Part shown: positions 8,811 to 17,879 of the stretch, piece after piece
How positions within the stretch are numbered: position 1 is the first letter of the stretch
Layout: every line of letters begins with the position of its first letter
DNA from: JAWKUK01 sp964402175
Lineage (GTDB): Bacteria > Planctomycetota > UBA1135 > GCA-002686595
NCBI GenBank assembly: GCA_964402175.1
Contig: CAYOBN010000003.1
Location: forward strand, 62,001-126,000
Direction of reading: 5' to 3'
DNA: 64,000 bases
Translations under genes and position numbers: made by a program
Notes under the pieces: model-generated
Databases searched by the model: none
What the model saw: the letters and a program-made list of their open reading frames with translations, nothing else
What the model was told of the DNA's origin: nothing

Positions 8811-9908
8811 TCAGATCCCCCAGAGATCGAAGAGGACGGCGAAGAGCGCGTCCGCCACGACGAGATAGAAGAGCGTCCGCACAACCGCCCCCGTGGTCGC
8901 TCGGCCGACACCCTCGGCGCCACCTTCCGTCGCGAGGCCACGTTCACATGCCACGAGGGCGATGATCCCGCCGAAGGCGGCCGCTTTCAAGAGTCCACCG
9001 AAGACGTCGTTCGGCGCGATGGCGTCGCGCGTCGCAAGGACGTAGCCGGCCAGGCTCACTTCGAGCGTACTGACTGCGACCGCGGCGCCGCCGAGCAAGC
9101 CCACAATGTCCGCGACGACGGTCAAGAGCGGCGCGACCAGAATCAGCGCCAGCAGGCGGGGGAACACGAGGTAGCGGTACGGACACAGCCCCAGGGTCGT
9201 GAGCGCATCGACCTCTTCGGAGACCTTCATCGTCCCGAGCTCTGCGGCGATCGCGGCTCCGGAGCGACCGGCGATGACGATCGCCGTCATCAGGGGCGCG
9301 AGCTCGCGCGTCAGCGATAGTCCGACGAGGGTCGCAACCAACGTGTCCGCGCCGAACTTGCGCAGTTGGATCGCAGCCTGAAACGCTGTGATCAGGCCGA
9401 TGAGCAGGCCGATCGTGGCCACGATCGCGAGTCCGTCGGCCCCGTGGCGCTCCATCTGCCGCGAGACTTGGCTCCACGCGACCGTCCACGGACGACGTAT
9501 CGCTGCCAGCGTCGCGCGTGCGGCGGCGCCGATGAAGCCGAGCAGCGCGCGCAGGCTCTCGAGGAGCTCCACGGTCGCCGCGCCGACCTCGGCGAAGAAG
9601 CCGCGCCGCGGAGGCAGCGGACGCACGATGCAGGCGTCAGGACCGACGAAGAGCTGCAGAACGTCGCGGACGTGCGCCTCGCCGCCGACGAACTCAGGGC
9701 GCGGGTCACCCTCGAACAAACACCAGGCTTCGGCCAGGACCGCCGCGGCGCCACCTTCGAGGCGCTCGACGCCGTCCAGGTCGATCCGCTGCACGGGTCG
9801 CCCGCGCGCCGCCGCGAGCAGGGCGCTGCGGAGCCGCCCCGCGGCGACCGTCGTCAGCGCGCCGGAGATCCGCAGAGCACCGGCGCTCGCGTCGAACCGC
9901 ACCTCCAT
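8811..9908 (-). CDS. mlaE: First MlaE-family permease with N-terminal STAS-like domain
   Basis: 365 residues. Residues ~1-95 look like a STAS domain (alternating strands and helices, like MlaB), fused to a MlaE permease (~110-365) with the family segment GRSGAAIAAELGTMKVSEEV and about five membrane helices. The fusion places the MlaB-like regulatory domain directly on the permease, and no separate MlaB gene is present. It is the first gene of the minus-strand eight-gene MCE operon (order: permease, ATPase, MCE, lipoprotein, permease, pseudo-ATPase, MCE, TPR lipoprotein). The stop lies 4 nt before the GTG of the ATPase gene. Confidence 0.9.
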   Translation of the reverse strand: MEVRFDASAGALRISGALTTVAAGRLRSALLAAARGRPVQRIDLDGVERLEGGAAAVLAEAWCLFEGDPRPEFVGGEAHVRDVLQLFVGPDACIVRPLPPRRGFFAEVGAATVELLESLRALLGFIGAAARATLAAIRRPWTVAWSQVSRQMERHGADGLAIVATIGLLIGLITAFQAAIQLRKFGADTLVATLVGLSLTRELAPLMTAIVIAGRSGAAIAAELGTMKVSEEVDALTTLGLCPYRYLVFPRLLALILVAPLLTVVADIVGLLGGAAVAVSTLEVSLAGYVLATRDAIAPNDVFGGLLKAAAFGGIIALVACERGLATEGGAEGVGRATTGAVVRTLFYLVVADALFAVLFDLWGI

Positions 9909-9950
9909 GGGTGCAGCGTAGCGACCCGGAGGGCGGGCCGTGCAACCGCG

Positions 9951-12900
9951 TCAGAGCGATCCTGTGGCGACGTCGAAGAGCTCGACCGTCCCTGAGGCCG
10001 CGTCGACGACGACGAGGAACGGCCGCCCCGCGGGTGCGTCAGCCGCCGCTACGAAGGTGAGGTCGACGGGGTCCGCCAGCGCAGAGTTCGCGGCGAGGCC
10101 CGCGAAGCGCGGTGCGCCGGGGTATTCCAGGTCGTACAACGCGACGCTGCCGCTCCCGCCGCACCCGACGAAGAGCAGGCGCTTCCCGCCGACCTCGCCC
10201 AGGGCGAGGCTCTGCGGCCCGAGGCCCGCGTCCGGCGCCGCGGTATCGAGGCGCAGTTCGCGCTCAGGTTGCCGCGCGAGGATCCGCCGCGTCAGACGGT
10301 CGCCGGAGTCCCACACCACCGAACCGGACGGTGACGTGAGGAACACGCTGCGCCCGCCGAACGCCATGAGCCGCTCCGCGAGCCCGTCGCCGTCGAGGTC
10401 GCTATCGACGCGGCTGATGCGCAGCCGACCGAGGCGATCGTCGCGGACGAGGTCCGCGGCGTTGGGGAAGACAAGGGTGTCGAGGGTCAGACCTGCGACG
10501 CGGGTCGTCTCGTCGTAACCCGGCGTCCCCGGCACGATGCGCGGCGCGCCTCCGTCGGCGCCGAAGATGCGGACTTCGCCAGCCACGTCGAGGGCCACGA
10601 GGTCGAGCGCCTGACGAATTGCCGAGACCGGACCCGTGGTGAGCCGCACACCTTCATCGCGGTCGCTGCCGTCGAAGCGCCGCCCCTCCGCCCCGAAGAA
10701 CGCGAAGGAGAGCGCGCTCGGCGCTTCGCCGGTGAAGCGCCGCGTCGTCGGATCGAGCACGGCAGCCCCGAGTCCGAACGCGTCCGACAGCGCGAGTAGA
10801 GGGAACTCGGGATCGTCTACGTTTGCGCCCTGGAGCCGGCAGACAAAAGCCGAGGCTCGGACGCCCGACTCACCCAGATCGACGGCGAGGGACTTGTGCA
10901 GCGGGGTGACGGGAGCGGCCAACGCCCCGAGGGCCTGGGGCTCCGTGGTCTCGAGCGCCGCGCTGACGGCGGCGTAGGCACCGCCGAGCTGCGTCAGGTT
11001 GGTCGCGCCGAGGAGGCTGGCGCGGAAGAGCGCGCTGAAGTCGCCCGCCGGATCCTCTTCGAGGACGACGAGCTCACCCGCGGCATCGATGTCGAGGTCG
11101 CGCACGACGTGTCCGCTGCGCTCGAGCACGTAGACGTACTCGCCATTGACGGTGCCGCTCGTCGGATTCACTGCGAGCACGCGCACGATGCGCGATGCGC
11201 GGGACGCGGCATCGTCCGCCGTATCGGGGTTGTCGAGCGGCCGGCCGAGGATGGCGAAGACGCTGCCGCCGCCCGGGAACGCCGCGACGCCCTCGAAGCC
11301 GCCCCCGACCACCCGCTGCGAGTACACGGCGGGCAAAGATTCGACGCCGGCGACAGCGCCGCCAGCGCCAGAGCCCAGCGGCACGTGACGGCTGAGCAGC
11401 GTTCCGGCTGCATTGACCCTCAGGAGCGACGGACGGTACTGATCCGCGATCCAGAGCTCATTGTTGATCCGCAGAGCATCACCGACATGTACACCGAACG
11501 GATCGAGCGGCAAAGGCACGCCCTGCAAGTCCACCACCGCTTCGTCGTGCAGCGCGAGCCCAGGTGAAGTCGCGCGGAAGTTCGGCCGTGAGGTGAGCGG
11601 GCTACCGTTGAATTGGCGGACAATGGTCTCGTCCAGCAACTCCACCGCGCCGGTGCTGACGGAGAGGCGCGCCCGGACGAGCCTTGGGCCCGCCGCGCCC
11701 AGCGCAAACGGGCGCTCGAGCTCCGCATCGGCGTCGAGGTTTTGCGGAGGCAGCACGGGTCCTCGAGCTGCGAGGAGCTCGACGAGCAATTCGTCGTCGT
11801 TGGCGCCGCGCTCCGCTCGCACGATCGCCTCGACATCGAAGGTGTAGACCTCTTGACCTCCGACGGTGAGCGCCGTGCTGCGACCCGACGTGTAGGGCAG
11901 GGGGCGTAGCCCCGTCAGCGCGCTGACGTCGCCGCCGATTCCGTACCAATCGACGCGCGGTAGCCCCGAGATGTCACGCACGAGCTGGCTCGCGATATCG
12001 ATGCATGCGAGCGCGTTGTTCGCTGCGAGCGACACGTAGATCTCCGAACCGTCGGGCCGGAACGTCACTGCGCGGGGCTCGAGGTCGCGCGCGACGCCGA
12101 CCTCGGGCCGGGGCAAACGCACACCGCCCTGGCGCAGCGCCTCCGCCGTCCCTTCGAAGGCGAAGAACGAGAAGGTCCGAACGTCCTGGGTCGGGTCGAT
12201 GCTCGCAGCTCCGCCGGGGGGCACACGGACCCACGTGACCGTGCCCTGCGGATCCGCCGTGGAGCCACCGACGAGGTCCCCTGCTCCGGCGACCACCACT
12301 TGGCTGCCGTCCGGCGTGATATCCGCGTCGATCGGGCCCGCGCCGCTGGACCACGAGCCGAGCTCTGCGAGGGTCAACGGGTCGTAGAACACGACACGGC
12401 CCGGGAAGAGGCGCGATTCGCCCTCGTGCAAGACCGCCAGGACCCCAGAGGCAGCGACGACATCGATCGCCGGACCGGGCTGGAAGCCGGGCCGCGGCAA
12501 AGGCTGAGGTAGTAATCCAGCGAGCGTCGGTGCATCGGGATCGGTGAGGTCGTACGCGAGCACTTCACCCGCGACCCCGTCCACCACGAACAACCGCTGG
12601 CTCGCTGCGTCGTGATCCGCGCGCACAGCGCGCCCAGCGCCGCCGCCGTTCACGGCGATGCTGCGCCGCAGCCCCGCTGCGACCGAGCCGCTCGCTTCGA
12701 CGGTCACCGTGACCCGATCGCTCGCGCGCACCGCACCGTTGACGAGCGCGCGGAGCTCGAAGACGAGCTCGGTCGGATCCTCGGGCGCGACGAGACGCAG
12801 CGTGGTCCCGTCCGTACCGCCGAGCACCGTCGCCGGAGCGCCGCTGACTTGACGCCAATCCGCGGCACCGCCTTGCACCGTGCCCGTCAGCGTGACGGCT

Positions 12901-13070
12901 TCGAAGGGCCGCGCCGTCCGGTCCGCGCCTGCCGCGGCGGAGGTCGTCGCGGTGGCACCGCCACCACCGCCGCCGCCGCAGCCGACGGCAGCCAAGAGCG
13001 CGAGGCACATGCCGCCCTTCGCAGGGACACGGCCCGCGGGCAGCGCAGTGTGGAGGAATCGAGGCACCAT
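9951..13070 (-). CDS. Large lipoprotein, predicted beta-propeller, unknown function
   Basis: 1039 residues. A hydrophobic stretch ends in AAVGC (Cys 31 from the first ATG; an internal ATG at residue 21 would also give a lipoprotein signal), followed by a glycine run. Residues ~45-125 resemble an Ig-like or PKD-like beta module. The rest is repeats of the type VFFYDPLTLAELGSW and RPDGSEIYVSLAANNAL, typical of WD40/YVTN-like propellers. I do not recognise a specific family. It ends 42 nt before the first MCE gene on the same strand, so read-through into the MCE operon is possible. Confidence 0.72.
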   Translation of the reverse strand: MVPRFLHTALPAGRVPAKGGMCLALLAAVGCGGGGGGGATATTSAAAGADRTARPFEAVTLTGTVQGGAADWRQVSGAPATVLGGTDGTTLRLVAPEDPTELVFELRALVNGAVRASDRVTVTVEASGSVAAGLRRSIAVNGGGAGRAVRADHDAASQRLFVVDGVAGEVLAYDLTDPDAPTLAGLLPQPLPRPGFQPGPAIDVVAASGVLAVLHEGESRLFPGRVVFYDPLTLAELGSWSSGAGPIDADITPDGSQVVVAGAGDLVGGSTADPQGTVTWVRVPPGGAASIDPTQDVRTFSFFAFEGTAEALRQGGVRLPRPEVGVARDLEPRAVTFRPDGSEIYVSLAANNALACIDIASQLVRDISGLPRVDWYGIGGDVSALTGLRPLPYTSGRSTALTVGGQEVYTFDVEAIVRAERGANDDELLVELLAARGPVLPPQNLDADAELERPFALGAAGPRLVRARLSVSTGAVELLDETIVRQFNGSPLTSRPNFRATSPGLALHDEAVVDLQGVPLPLDPFGVHVGDALRINNELWIADQYRPSLLRVNAAGTLLSRHVPLGSGAGGAVAGVESLPAVYSQRVVGGGFEGVAAFPGGGSVFAILGRPLDNPDTADDAASRASRIVRVLAVNPTSGTVNGEYVYVLERSGHVVRDLDIDAAGELVVLEEDPAGDFSALFRASLLGATNLTQLGGAYAAVSAALETTEPQALGALAAPVTPLHKSLAVDLGESGVRASAFVCRLQGANVDDPEFPLLALSDAFGLGAAVLDPTTRRFTGEAPSALSFAFFGAEGRRFDGSDRDEGVRLTTGPVSAIRQALDLVALDVAGEVRIFGADGGAPRIVPGTPGYDETTRVAGLTLDTLVFPNAADLVRDDRLGRLRISRVDSDLDGDGLAERLMAFGGRSVFLTSPSGSVVWDSGDRLTRRILARQPERELRLDTAAPDAGLGPQSLALGEVGGKRLLFVGCGGSGSVALYDLEYPGAPRFAGLAANSALADPVDLTFVAAADAPAGRPFLVVVDAASGTVELFDVATGSL

Positions 13071-13221
13071 CGTCGAGCGCCGCAGAGCGAGACACCTGCG
13101 GCGTTCGAAAGGTATCCCGGTTCGGGGGCGGGGTCACATACGAGGTCCTAAATCGCTGGCGCAGAGCCCCCCGGGGTCCCGCGACCGGACGCTGGAGCGG
13201 GGAGTTGAATCGGCGCGGGCT

Positions 13222-16200
13222 TCAGGGGCGCTCGACGACGAGGGCCGCGATGGCGCCCGAGCGCTGGAAGAGCGCCTCCGAGGTCTCACGATCGAGCCAT
13301 TCCCCGTCGAACACGCGCTCTGCGCCCCCTGCGAGGCGCGCGCGCAGTCTCGGCTTGGACCCGGTCGCAAATGCGACCGGGACCCCGCAGAACGAGATCG
13401 ATCGGGGCCGCGTGGGTGCCCATTCTGCCTCCACGAAACCGAGCCGACCGTCGCGCACACGGACGCCCAGCTCGAGCCAGCGGGCCAGGATGTCCTCTTT
13501 GACCTGGCCCGTCATCCCCGGCTGGCGCGCGCCGCCGTTGGCCGGAGTGTGGGAATACGGGTCCGTGGGCAGCGCCCCGTAGACCTCGGGCTCGGCGTCG
13601 ACCGAGAGGCCGCGTTTGACCTCGCCGTAATGTCCGGCGAGGCGCCGCAGAAGCTCTGCTCGCTCCGCGCTCGGGGGCGACGACTCCAAAGTCGCGCAGA
13701 GCTCCGCGATCGCGAGGCGCAGCTTCGACACCATGTGCCAGTAGACACAGCCGAGGCCTTCGTAGGCGCAGAACGACCCCGAGCGTCCGGTGAACGTCGC
13801 GTGGTCGAACGCAGCTTCATACGCTGCAAGCAGCCTCGGTCGAAGTCGCTCGAGCGCTGGGGACGCATCCGCATGTGTGCCAGACGCCGCAGTGATCTCT
13901 GCGTCGAGCGCGCCGACATGCGTAAGCCCAGGGCTGAAGCGCACGACCCCCGTGCGATCGCGGCGCAAGAGGCTCGGGAAGGCGAGCGCTCCTTCGAGCT
14001 CTGGCACGAGCTCCTCCGGGATTCGTCCCTTCTCCAAGAACGACGCATGGGGCCGATCCGGCTGCAACAGATACGTCCCGAGGTCCGCCCGCCAGAGCGC
14101 GCTGTGCCGCAGCGCTTCGAGGGTCCCGAGCGCACCGGCCGCAGCGAGGTATCCCGACGCCAGCACGGCCACCTGACCTTCCAACATCAGCGGCAGACGC
14201 CGTACGTCGAGACCACCGTCGGAGCGCGCGACCAGCACGTTGTACGCATGCCAAAGACCGTCGTCACGCCGGTTCGCTGCCAGGGTCGCGGCGAGCCATC
14301 GGCGCTGCGCAGCGAGCGCTGCAGTCAGCCTCTCCAGCGAGACCGCCACTCGCGCCGCGCCACCGAGGGCGCGCGAGTAGACCGCGCTGCGGTAGACCTC
14401 GCCGGCGCGACCGAGTCGTTCCAGCGTCCGCGCACGCAACGCGGCATCGTGGGTCGCTCCACTCGGGTCCCCGTCCAGCGCAGCGACCGTCGCCTCGAGC
14501 TGCGCTGCAATGGCGGCATCGAGCTCGATCGGCGCGCCCGCGGCGGCGAAAATGCGCGCGACCGTCTCGAGGTGACGGAAGAGCTGTGCGGTCGTGACGA
14601 CGGAGGCTCCGTGTCCGACAAGAGCGTTGTTGGCGTCGTTCCACTCAGGCCGCTGAGTGTTCATCCAGATGCCGGCGCCCGGCACGAAGTGCGCGAGCTT
14701 TGCCAGGATCGGTACGAGTAACTTCTCGGCCAGATTCGCGCGCACGAGGCCCCCGTCGCCGGCGCGCAGCAAGCGCCCTTCGTTGCCCTCTGTGCGCACC
14801 CGCTGTTCACTCTGCGCAGCGCGCTCGCGATCGAAATGGATCGTCGAATGGGGGTCGCGCCGCAGTTCGTCGAAGTTCGCGAGGCGATACGGCACGTCGG
14901 CGTACACATAACGACGTTCGCCGAGGTGCTGGGCCAGCGCCCCCGGCGCCGTGCGCTCTGCAAGGTCGAGGAGCCGCTGCAGGTAGACCACTTGATGGTC
15001 GCCCCAGTAACCGATATGCGCCCACGGATCGCTCGGATCGGGGACCTCCCAGTCGAAGCCGTCGCGCGTGACGCGGTACGGGTTGTAACCATCCGCGGTC
15101 GAAGCATCGAGGAACTTCGCCACCGCCGCTTCTGCGTACTCGGGATAGCTCGTGAGCAGCGCCTCCCAGTTCTGGAAGATGTCGCGCCAATTGCCCTCGT
15201 AGTGCAAGCGCAGCGCGCCGGCGGCGCTCTCCGTTGCGATCTGGAAGCGGTTCCAAGGTCGGCTCGGGTCGCCGTGTCGGCGGCTGAAAGCGAGCGGAAG
15301 GAACTCCGCAGCGAGCCGCATGACGTCGAGGTCGCCGGTCTCTGCCGCAGCGCGTTGCAGCTCTGCACGGGTCACCGTTCCCGACAGCCGCAGCGCGACG
15401 CGCGCAGCCACACGCGGCGCCACCTCGCGCAGATGCTGGAGGAAGTCCGCCGCGCCGACGCGCCCCTCATCCAAGAACGTGCCGCCCCGCATGCAGTTGA
15501 ACAGCACGTTCGCGGCGTGGCGTGCATCGTGCCGTGGCTCGTCGGTGCTCTGATCACCGTCCGCACGGCCGACGAGCGCGGAGAGGCGCAGTCGATCGCT
15601 CTCTAGGTCCGCATCGAGCAGAGACCGCAGCGCAGCGTCGACGGCGGCCCCACGCGCGCCGAGCGCATGCGCCACATCGAGGGCGCGCGCTGCGTCGCAT
15701 GGGCCATCGAGTCCGAAGACCCACTCGGCGCTCCCTTCGGCCTTCAGGTTCAGCTCCGCGACGGCGAGGAACGCCCCGCGCCGACCGCGGATGGCCCTCT
15801 CTTCCACGACACCTGCGCCGCGCCGGAAGGCCGCGAGCTGCTCGGTCGAGAGCAGGAGCTGCGCGTCCGGCAGACCGCGCATCCAGGCGCAAGTCGCCGC
15901 GAGGCTCTCGCTGGGCTCGGCGCGATCGATGGGGATCGAGCTCAGCCGGAAGAGCCCGAGGCCGCTGCCCGCGTCGAGCTCGGCGAGCCGATACGCGTCG
16001 ACCAAACACGCGAGCGACTCCTGCATGCGTCGATCGACGTCGGGCGGCTGAAGATCGACGAGCCCATCGAGCACGCGCACGCGCACGGCATCGCCGCGGT
16101 CGTTCTGCAGCTCGACGCGCCGTTGGAAGCCGAAGCGCTCGCCGCTCGCCCAACCGACTCGGAAGGTCAGCCCCAGCGTGACGTTGCGCTCGCTGAGCCA

Positions 16201-16617
16201 CAGCTCGTCCCCGAGCCGCGACTTCCAGAGGCTCCGCTCGACGACGTAGTGACCGTCCGTGGCCCGCAGCCAGGGCTCCCACAGGTAGACCTTACCCACG
16301 TCACCTTCGAGCTGCACCAGCAACGCCGTTCGGCTGCCGGAGCGTCCGTCGCAAGCGAGCAGCCGGTCCTCGGTCTCGTACGGGAAGAGCGCGCCTTCGG
16401 GCGAGCGCCGCCCGAGCACGACCGCTCCCCAGCTCGAGGCATACATCCAGCGCGCTCCCGCGCTGACCACGCACAGGAAGAACGGTGCGAGCGCATCGAC
16501 CCCGTCGACACGAAAACCTGACCGACCGCGCCAATCAGCGAGCTGGCCCTTGGCATGTGCCTCGCCCCGCACGAGCGGAGCGGCGCCCAGGTGGACTGTC
16601 GTTGCCTCTGCGCTCAT
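13222..16617 (-). CDS. GH94-superfamily protein, putative beta-glucan phosphorylase (GH149/GH161-like)
   Basis: 1131 residues from the ATG at 16617, which overlaps the GH16 stop (ATGA). The N-terminal half is beta-rich; the second half looks like an (alpha/alpha)6 barrel. Visible motifs include NWRDIFQNWEAL, IGYWGDHQVVYLQRLL and the region EWNDANNALVGHG, which resembles the DWND region of GH94 phosphorylases. The length (~1130) fits the beta-1,3-glucan phosphorylase families GH149 and GH161 better than classical GH94 (~800). No signal peptide, so it should act in the cytoplasm on imported oligosaccharides. The operon with a secreted GH16 and a sugar porter supports beta-1,3-glucan (laminarin) use. 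The exact family needs a profile search. Confidence 0.6.
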   Translation of the reverse strand: MSAEATTVHLGAAPLVRGEAHAKGQLADWRGRSGFRVDGVDALAPFFLCVVSAGARWMYASSWGAVVLGRRSPEGALFPYETEDRLLACDGRSGSRTALLVQLEGDVGKVYLWEPWLRATDGHYVVERSLWKSRLGDELWLSERNVTLGLTFRVGWASGERFGFQRRVELQNDRGDAVRVRVLDGLVDLQPPDVDRRMQESLACLVDAYRLAELDAGSGLGLFRLSSIPIDRAEPSESLAATCAWMRGLPDAQLLLSTEQLAAFRRGAGVVEERAIRGRRGAFLAVAELNLKAEGSAEWVFGLDGPCDAARALDVAHALGARGAAVDAALRSLLDADLESDRLRLSALVGRADGDQSTDEPRHDARHAANVLFNCMRGGTFLDEGRVGAADFLQHLREVAPRVAARVALRLSGTVTRAELQRAAAETGDLDVMRLAAEFLPLAFSRRHGDPSRPWNRFQIATESAAGALRLHYEGNWRDIFQNWEALLTSYPEYAEAAVAKFLDASTADGYNPYRVTRDGFDWEVPDPSDPWAHIGYWGDHQVVYLQRLLDLAERTAPGALAQHLGERRYVYADVPYRLANFDELRRDPHSTIHFDRERAAQSEQRVRTEGNEGRLLRAGDGGLVRANLAEKLLVPILAKLAHFVPGAGIWMNTQRPEWNDANNALVGHGASVVTTAQLFRHLETVARIFAAAGAPIELDAAIAAQLEATVAALDGDPSGATHDAALRARTLERLGRAGEVYRSAVYSRALGGAARVAVSLERLTAALAAQRRWLAATLAANRRDDGLWHAYNVLVARSDGGLDVRRLPLMLEGQVAVLASGYLAAAGALGTLEALRHSALWRADLGTYLLQPDRPHASFLEKGRIPEELVPELEGALAFPSLLRRDRTGVVRFSPGLTHVGALDAEITAASGTHADASPALERLRPRLLAAYEAAFDHATFTGRSGSFCAYEGLGCVYWHMVSKLRLAIAELCATLESSPPSAERAELLRRLAGHYGEVKRGLSVDAEPEVYGALPTDPYSHTPANGGARQPGMTGQVKEDILARWLELGVRVRDGRLGFVEAEWAPTRPRSISFCGVPVAFATGSKPRLRARLAGGAERVFDGEWLDRETSEALFQRSGAIAALVVERP

Positions 16618-17879
16618 TGCCGTCCGTAGACCCTGACGTAGTCGACCTCGAGGACTGCCCGTTGCACGTGGTCCGGGATCGGCCCCCCCATCCCGCCACC
16701 CATCGCCAAGTTCAGGATCAAGTTCTGCGGGGTGTCGAACGGCCATTCGAGCGGCCCAGCGGTCTTGTCGTAGACGTAGTAGGGACGCCCGTCGACGGAG
16801 ATCTCCACCCGGTCGGGCCACCACTCCAAGGTGTAGACATGGAACGCCGAGGCCATCCGCGCGACCGGGGTCACGGACGAGATGTGGTTGCCCTGTTTGA
16901 AGTAATACGCCCGGGTATGGCAAGACGCGTGATTGCGGCCGTCTCCGGTCGCATCGTCGATCTCGCGCCCAACGGCCTCCATCACGTCGATCTCGCCGCA
17001 ATAAGGCCACGAACGCTCGTCCCGATAAGCGTCACCGAGCAACCAGCCTGCAGCCCACGCACCATCCGCCGCAGGGACCTTGGCCGCGATCTCGATGCGG
17101 CCGTAGAGGAACGAGACCACGCCGCGCGTCGTCAAGCGCGCCGAGGTCCACGCACGCCCGAGGTCGCCGCGCCGCGCCTCGATGATCAGCTTTCCGTCGC
17201 GGACGCGCGCGTTGTCCGCGGCGGCGTCGGTGTAGTACTGCGGCTCGCGGTTGCCCCAGCCCCAGTCGCCGATATCGTGGGCCCACTTCCGAGGATCCGG
17301 CGGCCCCTCCGTGTCGAACTCATCGGACCAGACGAGGGTCCACGCGTCGCCTTCCGTGCGCTGCACGAGGGTCGTCGGAGTGGCCGTCGCGGCCCGCAAG
17401 CGTACGAAGCGCAGCGCGCGCACGACGACCTCGCCACCATCGTGGTGCAGCCGCATCCGGCGCGGGCCGCTCCAGAGCGGCGAGCCATCGCGCGCGACCG
17501 TGCCACCTTCGCGCTGCACCGAGATCGGGCCCGTGATGTCGTAATGTCGCTCATCGGGGTTCCCGACGTAGTCCTCGAGCCAGACGAGCACGGGTCCCTC
17601 GCCAGCGGGCTCCGCGGCCAGCAGCTCGAGCTCGACGCGGTAACGCCCCGGGGCCGGCACCTCGACGGCGAGCTCGATCCAGCCGCGTGCGCCGGGCAAC
17701 CGCAGCGCGCCATCGACCTCGACAGCCGGCGCGCTGGCGCCGACGTGATCGCGCAGCGCAACTTCGAACGTGACGCGCTCCGTCGGTCCAAGCTGCGGCT
17801 CTGGACTCGCGCTGCCCGGTGAGTTGAAGCTCGAACCGAGGAGGAGCGGGAGGAGAAGGAGGCAAAACGAAGCGTTCAT
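16614..17879 (-). CDS. Secreted GH16 endo-beta-glucanase (laminarinase/lichenase type)
   Basis: 421 residues: signal peptide (~1-24), a beta-rich N-terminal module (~30-165, carbohydrate-binding-like), then a GH16 domain (~180-421). The catalytic motif EIDVME is intact, with nucleophile Glu 296, Asp 298 and acid/base Glu 301. Substrate-cleft segments WSDEFDTEG and YTLEWWPDRVEISVDG are typical. It should cut beta-1,3- or beta-1,3/1,4-glucans outside the cytoplasm. Four-base overlaps with the upstream sugar porter and the downstream phosphorylase-like gene show a tight operon. Confidence 0.92.
   Translation of the reverse strand: MNASFCLLLLPLLLGSSFNSPGSASPEPQLGPTERVTFEVALRDHVGASAPAVEVDGALRLPGARGWIELAVEVPAPGRYRVELELLAAEPAGEGPVLVWLEDYVGNPDERHYDITGPISVQREGGTVARDGSPLWSGPRRMRLHHDGGEVVVRALRFVRLRAATATPTTLVQRTEGDAWTLVWSDEFDTEGPPDPRKWAHDIGDWGWGNREPQYYTDAAADNARVRDGKLIIEARRGDLGRAWTSARLTTRGVVSFLYGRIEIAAKVPAADGAWAAGWLLGDAYRDERSWPYCGEIDVMEAVGREIDDATGDGRNHASCHTRAYYFKQGNHISSVTPVARMASAFHVYTLEWWPDRVEISVDGRPYYVYDKTAGPLEWPFDTPQNLILNLAMGGGMGGPIPDHVQRAVLEVDYVRVYGRQ

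Noticed and set aside
8069..8947. MlaF starting at ATG 8947
   Set aside because: It would overlap the permease by 137 bp and add 47 Arg/Ser-rich residues absent from MlaF; GTG 8806 has a good ribosome site.
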